DNA from: Myrica gale
Taxonomy: Eukaryota > Streptophyta > Magnoliopsida > Fagales > Myricaceae
Direction of reading: 5' to 3'
Assembly: GCA_963930655.1 (NCBI GenBank)
Contig: OZ005608.1
Span: 23,957,271 to 24,021,270 of the forward strand
DNA: 64,000 bases
Under the pieces are notes generated by a model. That model ran no database searches. It was given only the letters and a program-made list of their open reading frames with translations, and was not told the origin of the DNA. How positions within the stretch are numbered: the stretch's first letter is position 1; every line of letters starts with the position of its first letter. Shown here in pieces: positions 44,370-55,635 of this stretch. Both the position numbers and the translations under genes were made by a program.

Positions 44370-47300
44370 CCCCCGCAAGCAGGAGCATAGATATCTTCTA
44401 TGCCGAGCTTGGAAAGGTGAGAAAACAGAACAGTCGAGGGTAACGCTTTAGTGAAGATGTCGGCCAGCTGAGATGTGGTGTGAACATGGGACGTCTCTAG
44501 CAGACCAGCTTGAATCTGATCACGAAGAAGGTGACAGTCAAGTTCTATATGCTTCGTACGTTCGTGAAATACGGGATTAGCAGCGATGTGGAGCGCAGCT
44601 TGGTTGTCACAATAGAGGGTAGCAGCTTGTGGATGAGGAACCTGCAAATCATGTAAAAGAAAACGAAGTCAGGTTAGCTCGCAACTGGTACTCGCCATAG
44701 CGCGATACTCGGCTTCAGCAGAGGAGCGAGAGACAATGCTCTGTTTCTTTGATCGCCAAGAAATCAATGAGTGGCCAAGTAGTACACAATAGCCTGTTAC
44801 TGAGCGACGTGAGTCGGGGCAAGATGCCCAATCGGAATCACAGAAAGCTTGGAGAGTGAGTGAAGATGAAGGAGGAAAAAGAATTCCCTGACCAGAAGCA
44901 TTTTTGACATAACGAACAACTTTGTGAGCTGCCAATAGATGCATGTCAGTGGGATGTTGCATGAATTGGCTAAGATTTTGGACAGCGTAACAAATGTCAG
45001 GTCTAGTGATAGTCAAATAGAGCAATCGACCCACTAACCGACGAAAAACAGAAGCATCGGGCAAAGGTGTTCCAGTATGTTGGCTGAGATGAAGGTTTTG
45101 ATCCATAGGTAGGGAGAGTGGACGAGAACCAAGCTGCCCACAATCAGCTAATATGTCCAGCGCATATTTGCGTTGGCAAATATGTAAACCACGTTGTGAA
45201 CGTGCAACTTCAAGGCCCAAAAAGTATCGAAGATCGCCAAGTGATTTTATCTTGAAATGAGTGTTCAAGAACAGTTGAAGAGATTCAATTGGAGCAAGGT
45301 GAGAGCCCGCAATGATGATATCGTCAACGTAAACTAGTAGAGCCATGAAAGTTTCAGCACGGGTGTAGAGGAAGAGACTATAATCAGCTCTGGATTGTGT
45401 GAAACCATAAGAAAGAAGGGCAGATGAAAACTTTGAGTACCATTGGCGTGAGGCCTGCTTGAGCCCGTAGAGACTCTTGTGGAGATAACAGACCTGGTTC
45501 GGTGCAGCAGCATAGCCAAGGGGTGGTGTCATGTAAACCTCCTCATCTAAGGAACCATGTAAGAAAGCATTGTGGACGTCGAATTGCTGGAGAAACCAAC
45601 CCTTAACAGAAGCAACAGCAAGCAGGCATCGAACGGTGGTCATCTTCGCAACAGGGGAGAAGGTTTCATGGTAGTCTATACCTTCCTGCTGAGTATACCC
45701 CTTTGCAATTAGGCGAGCTTTATAGCGCTCGATACTGCCATCAGAATGACGTTTAATTTTAAACACCCATTTGCAGCCGATTGGAGTTTTACCGGGTGGC
45801 AGAGTAGTTAAGCTCCAAGTGCCATTTTGTTCAAGAGCTGAAAGTTCATTAGTCATGGCAGTACGCCAAAGAGAATCCTTCACAGCTTGATGATAAAAGG
45901 ATGGCTCAAAATTTGAGGAAATGGAAGTAGTAAAAGTTCTAAAAGAAGGGGAGAGTCTATGATAAGAAAGAGTACGAGTGAGACAAAAAGGAGTACCTGA
46001 CGTAGTGTTGGATGCAGCAGAGTGAAGTTGGGCAGAGTTGTCACACATAGCCTGCTTACAGTGAAAATCTCGTAGGAACTGAGGTGCTGACTTAGTTCTG
46101 GTGGATCTACGCAGAGGTGGAACTGAAGGAGCATCTGATGTTGGATGTTCACTTGGTTCCGAAGAACTTATCGGTTCTGGAGAAGGAGGTTGAGAGAGAG
46201 ATGTGGGTGGTGGTATAGTTGGAGAATTTGGAGGTGGCAAGAGAGACGAAGGTGTAGTGGTTGGAGGTGAAGAGCTGAGTGGAGGGTAGAAAACAAAATC
46301 TGGTAAAGGTTTAGGGAGTACAATAGGAGGAGAAGGAATTGGTGCGGTTGGAGTTGTAGTGGAGTGAAGTGGAAAAATGGTTTCATTGAAGGTTACGTTT
46401 CTAGAAATAAAAATGGCATGAGTATTCAAGTCTAATAATTTGTACCCTTTGACCCCAAAGGGATAACCAATGAAGACACATGATTTGCTACGAGGATCGA
46501 ACTTCTTTCGACCATGAGACAAAGTGGCAGCAAATGCTAGACATCCGAATACTTTGAGATGCTGATAGGATGGTTTGTGGCCAAAAAGAACTTCAAAGGG
46601 AGAACGGTTATGTAGTAAAGGGCTAGGGAGGCGATTTATGAGGTAGGTTGTTGTCATAACGCAATCGATCCAATATTTTAGAGGCAATCCGGATTGAAAT
46701 TTAAGAGCTCGAGCCACTTGTAATAAGTGTTGATGCTTCCGCTCTACGATCCCATTTTGTTGGGGTGTCTCTACACAAGTACGTTGATGGATAATACCCT
46801 TTTGTGTATAAAAGTCAGGAATTGAGAACTCAGATCCATTATCACTACGAAATGTTTTAATTGTGACAGCAAATTGATTTTCAACTAAAGTCGTGAAAGC
46901 TTTAATACAAGACTGTGTCTCTGATTTGTTCTTCAACATATACGTCCAGGTACATCGAGATAGATCCTCCACAATAGTAAGAAAGTATCTGGAGCCATTA
47001 TACGCTGTCGTGACACAGGGACCCCATAAGTCCAAATGAACCAACTCAAATAGAGAAGAGGAAATATGGGTACTGTCGGGAAAAGGAAGTTTGTGTTGTT
47101 TTGCTAGAGGGCAAATAGGACAGGGCTGAGAGTAGTGTGTTGTATGTGAAATGTGAGGGTCTTTGATAAGGTTAAACCGAGAGGGAGATAGGTGGCCTAA
47201 ACGATAATGCCAAAGGTCAAAAGGAGGGCTGGTATGGGCTGTTGCAGAGGCAGATGGCATGACAGAGTTAAGTCGTGAGGTATGACTAGCAAGGGTGGTG

Positions 47301-47760
47301 TCCAGATCTGTGGTCAGCACTTGTTCAGTCTCTAGATAGTAGAGCCCATGTGTGACTTTACCCTTCCCAATCGTCACCCATGTTGCAAGGTCCTGAATGA
47401 AACAAACAGTAGGTAAGAAAATAAAACAATAATGGATTTGTTCAGTTAATTTTTGTGCTGATAATAAGTTGAAATTGAAAGAAGGAACGCATAAAACATT
47501 ATGAAGAATGATATTGTCAGTTAGTTGAACCACCCCAATATGAGAAACTGGAACAGATTCTCCATTGGGAAGTTTAACAGAGTATGAGGCCTTGGAAGTA
47601 ATGTGTGAGAGAAAGGAGGTGTTGCAGACCATGTGGTCTGTAGCACCTGTGTCGATGATCCAAGAAGTTGCTGTGGTGGTGTGTGATTTTGCTGATAAGC
47701 AAAAAGAAATACCAGACATGGCAGGTGTATATGTAGGAGCAAAATGAGGACAATTTGGGT
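44327..47760 (-). pseudogene. Copia 2 Pol, with one stop codon
   Basis: Protease (WIIDTGATDHM), integrase (HYRLGHLS, LDLWGP, FRSDNGSEF, PQQNGIVERKHQH), reverse transcriptase (CKWVFKIKRH, AFLHGSLDEEVYM, LVYVDDIIIA) and RNase H (CDSDWASCPDSRRS, SSAEAEYRAM) are readable. A TGA at 44,669-44,671, most simply from TGG, separates the last RNase H part ([13 protein letters not shown] ... [11 protein letters not shown]), which continues in the same frame to 44,327. The frame joins Gag only across a frameshift near 47,750. Confidence 0.88.
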
Positions 47761-48719
47761 ATGATTGGCGGAATGAGTGGCTGTGTTGGTGTCCTTTTTG
47801 AGTAGAGCCATAATCTCTTGGACTTGTCCCCTTGTTAAAGAAGCCGGCTCTTCTTTGTCATCCTCGGAAATGGGCTGTCCACTGGCTTGATGTGCTGATC
47901 CCCCAATAAGCACATTTTTGTTGTGGAATTTGTGCCCAGGTGGATACCCGTGTAGTTTATAGCACCGATTTGAAGTATGTCCTGTCATATCACAGTGAGA
48001 GCACACAGGTGGCTTGGCATTGCCAGCCTTAAAACAGTTCTCAAAGGAATGACTAGTAATTTTACAGTGGGTGCAGTACAATTTGTCTCTCTTGATATTC
48101 CCAAATGATTTGTTCGGCTTTGGAGATCTCACATTGTGCCGAGTGAACAAAGCAATATTTTCTGCATTAGAAGTGTTTGAAATAACTTGCCTCTGTCTCT
48201 CCTGTTGCTGGATATAGGAGAAAACTTTGTTTACAGCCGGCAGGGGTTCTATCATCATGACTTGGTCTCTCATGTTGGAGTAAGAATCGTGCAGACCCAT
48301 TAGAAATTGTATAACACAATCTCTTTGGTATCGTTCAGTAAATATCTTCAAATTTCCACAATTACAAGCTGGTAGAGGATCATATATGGAGAGTTCATCC
48401 CACAGAGATTAAGCTTGCCATAGTAGATACTTACAATGTCATCACCCTGAGTGAGATTAGATAATGCCTTCTTGAGCTCATAAATCCTTGGTCCGTTCTG
48501 TTGTGTAAATCGATCTTGCAGTTCTTTCCAAAGTTCGGATGCATCATCAACAAAAGCCACGCTGGACCTGAGTGATGGAGCAATAGAGTTCTGCAGCCAG
48601 GAGACGACCATGTCGTTACATCGTTTCCAGCTGCTGAATAGGGGATCAGTCAAAGAAGGTTTGGGTAAGGTCCCATTTATGAACCCGATTTTGCTTTTGG
48701 CACGAAGAGCACGGATCAT
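47760..48719 (-). pseudogene. Copia 2 Gag, truncated and frameshifted
   Basis: The Gag core (MIRALRAKSKIGFINGTLPK, LWKELQDRFTQQNGPRIYEL) lacks its N-terminus because the element is deleted there. A frameshift near 48,415 moves the reading to IFTERYQRDCVIQFLMGLHD and two zinc knuckles (CTHCKITSHSFENC; CSHCDMTGHTSNRC). Confidence 0.85.
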
Positions 48720-48786
48720 TGCTCTCGACCAGGTAGCCGTAATACCGTCTCCACAGAGCTGCCTTTATGATACAATTTGGGACCTC

Positions 48787-48902
48787 CAGGAAGATGATTA
48801 ATTATATATATGATTGACTTTGTCAAAGAGCATGGTTGTAGCCTGCAGGAGATGGTGTCTATCTTATCGTTAAGTCATTAGAAGACAGCGGCCATCGGGC
48901 TA
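48787..48902 (+). pseudogene. MYB3R-like repeat relic (paralog of 10,018-10,135)
   Basis: Same degenerate R2-like segment as in block B, just right of copia element 2. Confidence 0.5.
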
Positions 48903-49210
48903 CGAGTCCTGATCTCCTACGTTGTTCTTATCGTCGCGGACGTTCCAAACTTCCAATTGGGTCACGTCATGAAATTCAAAGGCAGATCCTCAAACTCCGT
49001 GGCTTCTGTTTGTTTAAAGTTTTCATTAAATTTATTGATATGGAAAATGTTGTCGGACCTCTCCAAAGAGTAAAATAAATTAATGAAGGTGGGGACTGGT
49101 TACTAATGGATACGTGGGTCGACGAGCAGCTAGTACTGTTCCACAGACGTTATTGTGGGGCTGAAATTTAGGTGGAAAATTTCGAGGGATGATATCACTG
49201 TGATTTGTGG

Positions 49211-49630
49211 TAGGGCTGTTCATCGGTACCGGCGGTGTGCCGGTTAACCGGCACCGCCACCGGTACTGGCACCGGTAACCGTCCCCCGCTTAGTAATGGG
49301 GGCGGTACCGGTTGCCAATTTCACCAAAAGGCGGTGAAATTGGCGGTGGCGGTGAAACTGCCAACCGCTGGCGGTTCCCCACCACAAACCGTTTTTTTTT
49401 TTAAATGCAAAACGGCGTCGTTTTGGTTTTTTTACGCCTATTAAAAGCCTTAGGGAGTTAGGGTTCCCGCATAATCCCGATCCCCCCTCATTTGACATTT
49501 CTCCCCAATTTCGTGGTCGCTCAACCCCTCCGCCCCTCCCTCGACAGTCGACGATTGCCCGGTGCCCACTGCCCTCCGGCCTCCCCCTCGACGGCTCGAC
49601 ACTCTCTCTCTCACGGTGAACGTCACTCTC
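49211..49630. mobile_element. Truncated hAT element at a deletion junction
   Basis: It begins TAGGGCTGTTCATCGG after block B' sequence and has CCGG-rich subterminal sequence and a GC-rich interior. No right terminus is present. It passes into block C' at about 49,630 within CCTTTTGTTTTG, which both sides share. The equivalent of 10,440-15,170, including TLP copy 3, is missing exactly here. Confidence 0.8.
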
Positions 49631-50671
49631 CCTTTTGTTTTGTTTTTTTTAATAAAAGAGGACTGAGTTTCTACAATTTATTAGATATTAATCTGGTAAT
49701 ACTCTTTCTTTTTTAAAATAAAAAAGGATAAGCCTTCTATAAATATTTATTAAATAATCTCGTATCAAATGAATGTCGTGATCATAATAATAATAGGCCA
49801 GAAGGATACGATTAATATCATTGTGTTACTTCTAGTATTAATCGTATCGTACTTGTCCACACAATATACGATACGATTAATACAGAAAAAAAAAGTCACA
49901 AGAATCCCAATTTGGAGCGAAATTCAAATGTGAGAGGGATGAGGCGCGGGCAAGAGGAAAAATTTAGCGCCAACCCATACGATTAAACCCCACTTTTGAA
50001 AAATCTGTCTCCAACCCCCTCTTCGTCAGAATCTCCCAGACTCCCATTTCCTTATCTCTTCGTCTCTCTTTCTCCCTTGCTTTTTGCTCAGAGACTCGTA
50101 TTCACCGCCCCTGCAACTGGTCTTCTTCTTCTTCTTCTTCTTCTTCTTCTTCTTCTTCTTCTTCTTCTTCTTCTCTGGATACAGTTCTTTCGTTTTGGAT
50201 TTTGATAATTGCTTGCCTTCTTCTTTTTGGTATTTTTGCAGATTACCCATTTAGATTACCCAAAAATCTTCGCTGCTGCTATTGTTGTTTGGTCCTGAAC
50301 CAAAAATGAAGAAGAAGTAGATTACCCAAAAATCTTCACTTGCGGTTTTGTGCTACGGCACTTGTATTTTTTTATTGTTATTGAACAAAATAACCTAAAC
50401 TTAGACTAGACTTTCTCGTTCATGCTGAAGATTGGGTTTGTTTAGACTTCTTCACTTTTGTTCACTATTGACTCTGTTCAGTGTTTAATTTCTTCGCTTT
50501 CATGCTAAATATATGTAGACCTCTGATTTGTTATCATGGGTTTACTGTTTCGATTGCCCTCAATGGGAGACCCCACATTTTCTCCTATTATCGGTTTTGG
50601 TCCCTCACTTTTCTCTGCTTATACTCATATTTTAGATGTTGAGATTTTAACAACCTTAATGCTCTGTGCAG

Positions 50672-50753
50672 GGTTTGGGTCCCTATTCTGCAAGTATCAA
50701 GAAAGCAGAGAAAGAAATTAAGGAAATGGCTAAGAAGGTCAATGATTTGTGTG
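50672..50753 (+). pseudogene. Captured exon of 26S proteasome subunit RPT1 (RPN/AAA base subunit)
   Basis: Between an AG (CTCTGTGCAG) and a GT (GTACGC) the 82 bases encode [20 protein letters not shown] and then KKVNDLCG, a conserved N-terminal coiled-coil stretch of plant RPT1 (26S regulatory subunit 7). The first coding exon, the AAA ATPase domain and all later exons are absent. The exon is intact and in frame, but no complete gene is present. Confidence 0.85.
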
Positions 50754-52119
50754 GTACGCTTTGCTTTCTCCTGTTTATGTAACTGACCAATAAAGCTTAT
50801 GGAAGAAATATCACAAAAGACGCTACAATTTGATAACAGTCTTCTTCAATACACTACCCATATTTGATCTTCTCAAAATTGCTTGATGATTCTTAGTGTC
50901 AACATACTTGGTTGCTGAGTTTGTGATGTTTGTTTATAATTCTCTGGTAACATTCGACTCTTGTCGAGTTTGTGATGTTCTCTGCAGGGTCGTGGTACGC
51001 AGCTTAAGGATATTCCGAATGGTATGTTGTTGTTGCTTTCCTGGCGTATTGTAGGGGTTGTATAGTACAGGAAATTAGCCAGTCGTTTAAGTGGTAATGA
51101 GGGAATTAGATTGTTCTCTCCTTTCTTAAACCCAATTGACATATATTATGCCTAATCTACTTTTTGGCACTTCCTATCCTTAAATTGTGAGCACTCTGTT
51201 TGAATCGGGGCATGTCATGGAAAGCAACACTAGGCTTGGAGGTTCACTACTAGTAAAAGGGTAATTGTTAACTTGTGCACGAGGTGCAGCCATCCAATAC
51301 AGCAAATAAAGAGTATTTATTTTAGTTTACGATTGTACTCTATTGCATTGCAAGACATTATTTGTGAGAAAGATTAAAAACAGTTTGATAATTAAAATTC
51401 AGTAACCCAAATATGTGAGGGATCCTATTTTTTGAGTTGTAAATGCTATGCTTTTTGGGATTGGAGGATGTATAGTGAATAAACATGAAGAATGGATTAG
51501 AGGCCGGTGTTATCTTAATCTTTGTTTACTTTCATCTGATTCTCATTCAAAAAATTTGTAAGTTGGAGGAAAAATGACACTGTTATTCCCAACATGTTTC
51601 ACCTAAACTGTCTTTTGCCAATTGACTCTCTTAAGCTATCATTTTTTTTGGAAATTTGCCTTCTAGGTGGAGATCTAAACATCAAAATTATGGCACCTTG
51701 CAAAAAAGTAGTTTAAGGGACTAGTAGTCTTTTTGTGTGCAGAATGGTAGTTTAGGGACACATTGCAAATAAAGTGTAGTTTTCACGCCATTTTTGAGGC
51801 ATCCTAGAATGTTCTGCATGTGTAGAGGGAGAAGTTCTCAGTTCTTGTTGTCCACAAATTACTATTTTTTAGAGCATGCTATTTACTTCTACTGGAATTT
51901 ATTGTATATGTTAAGACATCACTTTTTAGATTACTTTAGAGATTCTTGTGTTGTTGTAATACTTTAGAGATTCTTGTGTTTGTTGTAAAATATTATTAAT
52001 CGATGATGAAGTATATTTTGTTTTATTATCCTTGGTCTTTAAGTTTTTACATCCAATAAATTATAATTATTAAAATAAATTTGTATTACCGATTAAAAAA
52101 GTTTCTATAGGAAAACATT

Positions 52120-52317
52120 AGTAATGTAGCAAAAAAAAAAACGCTGGCACAAACCTATAGCGGCGGTTGCGACCGTCGCTAACTGACCGCCGCTAAAAGT
52201 CTATGCCAGCGGTTTTAGAGAAACGTCGCGGGAAAGACAAAATTGTTTTCGGGTCTATAGTGGCGGTCGTGATCGCCGCTAAATGACTGCCGCTATAGGC
52301 CTTTTTTTTGTAGTGGT
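52120..52317. mobile_element. CACTA-like transposon terminus
   Basis: Ends TTTTTTTTGTAGTG (CACTACAAAAAAAA on the other strand) and has subterminal repeats such as AGCGGCGGTTGCGACCGTCG and GGCGGTCGTGATCGCCGCTA, typical of En/Spm-type ends. A possible partner CACTACTAGTAAAAGG lies at 51,245, but no matching 3-bp duplication was found. Confidence 0.55.
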
Positions 52318-52318
52318 A

Positions 52319-53344
52319 ATTGAGGTTTTAGGTGAAATCTCAAAATGAGGCCTTATAAAATAATATATTGAAAAAATAAATTATTAAAGTTTTATATTCT
52401 AAATTTGTTAATATATCATTTTCAATTGATAATATAACCAATCCACTTAATCTTTCTTGCGTCATAGTTGATCTTAAGTATGATTTTATTAGTTTTAGTT
52501 TTGAAAAACTTCTTTCTGTGAAAGCAATAGTTAGGTATTGTCAACAATATTCTATAAACAATACTTGCATTTAGAAAAGAGTCTAATCTTTTAAAATAGT
52601 TTAATGTTTCAATTGGAGTATTAGTCTCTATTTTTAAAATCTCTTTTAACACTTTCAATTCTGAAAAATAAATCTAAACCATCAATATCAGCATGATCTT
52701 CATGTTTTAAAACATTTTCAAGTAAAAGGCAAAAAAAAAATTAAATGAGTTAGGTGTGAGATTTTATAGAATTTCTCGAATCAATTGCCAACCCAATTTT
52801 AAGGAGATTTTATAGGATATTGATTTAATGAAATTTCGTTTCAATCAATTTGTAATTAATATCTTTTTGATAGAGAGACTTTATAGGGCTCTTTATAAAA
52901 TAAAAATTAATTAACTAGATTTATAGGGTTGATAATGCTTTAATATAGGAGACTTTATTAAAGAGATTTTATAGGATTGATTTTATTGAATTTTCTCTGA
53001 ATCAATTTGTAATTAATATCTTTTAAATAGATAGACGTTATAGGGTCGATGCAAACAATTTTATAAAAGGGTGAAGAGTTAATTGTTACTTCAATCAAGG
53101 AGATTTAATAAGCCTCTTTGAAGAGTTAATAACTCCTTTTATCAAGGAGGTTTAATAGGCCTTTTTATAGAATAAAAACTAATTAAAAAAATTCTATACA
53201 AGTAGTCTTAACGTTAAATTTTTGAGGCCTTATCATTAAATATTTTTTAAACATACCTATTAAATAAAAAATTTAATTGAGGGTCTCCCTATTTTAGAAG
53301 CCTTAGACAACCGTCTACTCTGCCTATAATTGGAGCCGCCCCTG
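52319..53344. mobile_element. hAT-type element, right part
   Basis: Ends GGAGCCGCCCCTG, the reverse of a CAGGGGCGGCTCC terminus, and carries the GAGGCCTTAT-type interior also seen at 24,477-24,772. The left terminus is missing, perhaps cut by the CACTA-like end. No transposase frame was seen. Confidence 0.5.
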
Positions 53345-53499
53345 ATCACAAGGGTCCATGATATTCTATAGAAAGCTTGAAACAAATTCATTAATTACGG
53401 CGATACGTAGGAAGGAAATGTCTCAATGAGCATCTAACAGAATGATTCCCAGCATCAGCGTAATGTCCATCGTCCTTGATTGGCTCGTGCCATCTCATA

Positions 53500-53878
53500 T
53501 AGGATTGTCCAAAAAAACCGGCCAAACCGGACCGGACCGGACCAGTTTTGACCAAAACCGGTTGAATTTTTTTGAAATTGGGTTGACCGGACTGATAAAC
53601 CGGTGTATTCCGGTCCGGTTCTGGGTTACCATCATGAAAACCCGGGATCGGATCGAAAATTGGCCCAAAATGGCAATGCCTAACCCCAAAATCGGCCCAA
53701 AATGACATGGTCCAACCCAAAACTGGCCCAAAATGGCATGGCCCAAACCGACTCAGACCGGATCGGCTAAACCGGGGATCGGACATGGCCGGTTATATGA
53801 CCGGTCCGGTTCAGTCTATATGCTCTACAAAATTTCCGATTTGGCCGGCCAAACCGGACCGGATCTTGGACAGCCCTA
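53500..53878. mobile_element. Non-autonomous hAT, CCGG-rich, 379 bp
   Basis: The ends TAGGATTGTCC and GGACAGCCCTA form an inverted repeat with two mismatches. The 8-bp target duplication ATCTCATA is exact (53,492-53,499; 53,879-53,886). Block C at about 15,612-15,625 shows the empty site. Confidence 0.92.
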
Positions 53879-54879
53879 ATCTCATATAGTGACATGACGA
53901 AGGAGCCTTTGGTCGGTGAGGCTATGGCGGCTGTGAGAGCCGTGTGCAGGAAGTCATTCGGCTTGGTCCAATTCGAGTCTGGCTCCACCTCCTCTACAAT
54001 GACATCTGTAATCCATCGGTCCCGACCAGTGGCGGTTTCAAGATTAAAATCATAAGAGTAGAGTCATGGAAGGGAAATATTTACTATTTTTTAGAAATAT
54101 TTTGAATGTAAAAAAAATTACAACTAAAAATACAAAATTTCAAAAACTTTAATATTACCTCCAACACATTTTCATTCTTCAAGTTTATCACCAAACAATT
54201 ATACATAAAATAATATAAATGTTTACTCTGGATTGAAATTAACAACTAAAGGAGTGAAAATTTGAAATTAAAATAAATTTGAAGTTAAAAAGAGAGAATG
54301 AACTTACATGAACCAATACAATGTCAAAAAAAAAAAACAAGTTAAAATTGTCATATGTAAAGCCGCAGAAGAAACTTGGTGGGTTAATTGATTTTTTTAT
54401 GTGAACTTTTTTCAAAGGTAAGGCAAAATTTATATATATTTTTTTAAAGTGAAATCGAGAGAAATAAATTACAAAATAAACATAAAAATCGGTATTTAGG
54501 TCATAAAATAAATTGCATCTCTCGATGAAATTTTAATTCCATTAGCATTTGTTATTATTTTTAAATATACTTTAATTCATTTCTTATTTGTTTTCATTTT
54601 AAAAGGTATGATTTTTAAAATATTAAATTTGTCTCATTCATTTGGAGGGATAAATGGTATTTAAATGGGCAAAAAATGATAGTATTTTTGATCTTACAAA
54701 AGAGATTTTTTCAAAATATTTGGTGGTGGCAAAATGATATTTAAATGTGTAAAATTGGGATGAGACAATATTTTTTGCCTTAAAAATGTTTAAAAGGAAA
54801 AAAAATCAGGGGTCGGTGGTCCCCTCCCGCCCCCCTTCCCCCTAAATCCACCCCTAGTCCCAACGGACCCAACCCTCTT

Positions 54880-55099
54880 GCCAGAAGATAGAGTTGTTAC
54901 CGCCCTCCATGAGGCCTTCAAACTCACCCAGCCTGGACCTTCAAGTGGATACCCAGACGTTTCAACCAACAAACTAGCTCATGTACTTGCTCAATGGGCC
55001 ATTTGTTATGAATCATCAAAGGGGGACGGATCCCATACTCCCCAATCCCCAAAATTCAAATGGTACATAACACCATCCGGTGACGAAGGTGACAGTTGA
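54880..55099 (+). pseudogene. Possible LINE RNase H tail (paralog of 17,000-17,275)
   Basis: Reads VVTALHEAFKLTQPGPSSGY, STNKLAHVLAQWAICYES and KFKWYITPSGDEGDS. See the unit 1 copy. Confidence 0.4.
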
Positions 55100-55635
55100 G
55101 CGAACGTCCTGAATTCGTTTTTTCTCTTAATATATTATGCTTTTCCTACCCTCTGGTATCACCCCTAATTGTTTTTATAGGATTCACAATGTGTCCCGAC
55201 TAGTGGGTCATTTTGTTACTATATGATTTTTGGCATCATCAATTTGCATACTCATGATCTTATTCTTCTAGGTGAATTTTTTTATATTAAAATATCATGA
55301 TTTTGAAGTATTGGCTAAGATATTAAACGTTTTTATCTAAAGCATTGGTCGTATAAGTTGGTAAGTACCATAAATGTTTACTCTGATTATTATCGATCCC
55401 CCATGAGAGTTTATGAACAAGTAAAATATTTGCTTTATCTTTTTGCTTTATCTCTTCAATATATTAAACTATAATATATATAATGTGCCTAACCAAAGTC
55501 AGAATTCTTATCTCGCTCATATTGTCCCAACGAGATCGGAGTCCACCATTTGAACCCGGGCCAGTATTGTTACCCGACCCACGTCCACGTGGAGAGAGAC
55601 AAAAGGAGAATTACATAAGATGGAATCCTTGCAAA

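Larger units (their letters stand above)
44056..48744 (-). mobile_element. Ty1/copia retrotransposon 2, 5' LTR reduced to 9 bp
   Basis: 4.69 kb, minus strand, flanked by CCGTC on both sides (44,051-44,055; 48,745-48,749), with the empty site at 9,981-9,985. The 3' LTR is 44,056-44,369 and is preceded on the coding strand by a polypurine tract (CTTGCGGGGG). It starts TATTACGGC on the coding strand. The other end of the element (48,736-48,744) is the same TATTACGGC, followed at once by gag coding sequence. So most of the 5' LTR, the primer site, the leader and the start of gag are missing. Gag-pol has frameshifts near 48,415 and 47,750 and a TGA near 44,669. The element is dead. Confidence 0.9.
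40018..49210. repeat. Duplicated block B' (unit 2)
   Basis: Second copy of block B with intact TLP copy 5. It is interrupted by the copia element at 44,056-48,744 and a MITE-like insertion near 42,865-43,020. It ends where a truncated hAT element begins. Confidence 0.9.
49771..53344. mobile_element. Composite transposon insert with captured gene parts
   Basis: About 3.6 kb replacing about 150 bp of block C (15,309-15,462). It contains a gene-like 5' region with a (CTT)n tract (50,125-50,174), an RPT1 exon (50,672-50,753), another spliced-looking segment near 50,989-51,021, a CACTA-like end (to 52,317) and the right part of an hAT element ending GGAGCCGCCCCTG at 53,344. The left boundary has no recognised terminus. 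Confidence 0.6.

Noticed and set aside
44056..48744. LINE-like or one-ended integration of copia element 2 because the 5' LTR seemed absent
   Set aside because: Nine bases of the LTR start (TATTACGGC) remain at the 5' edge next to the target duplication, so an ordinary two-ended insertion with loss of internal sequence is simpler.
49235..49498. Frames in GC-rich sequence around 49.2-49.5 kb as genes
   Set aside because: They lie in CCGG-rich hAT subterminal sequence and have no recognisable product.
50026..50250. Lys-rich and Leu-rich frames around the CTT repeat
   Set aside because: They are translations of a (CTT)n microsatellite.
51245..52317. A complete CACTA element from 51,245 to 52,317
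   Set aside because: The right end is good, but the left candidate matches it only partly, lacks the same subterminal repeats, and the flanking triplets (GTT and GTA) differ.
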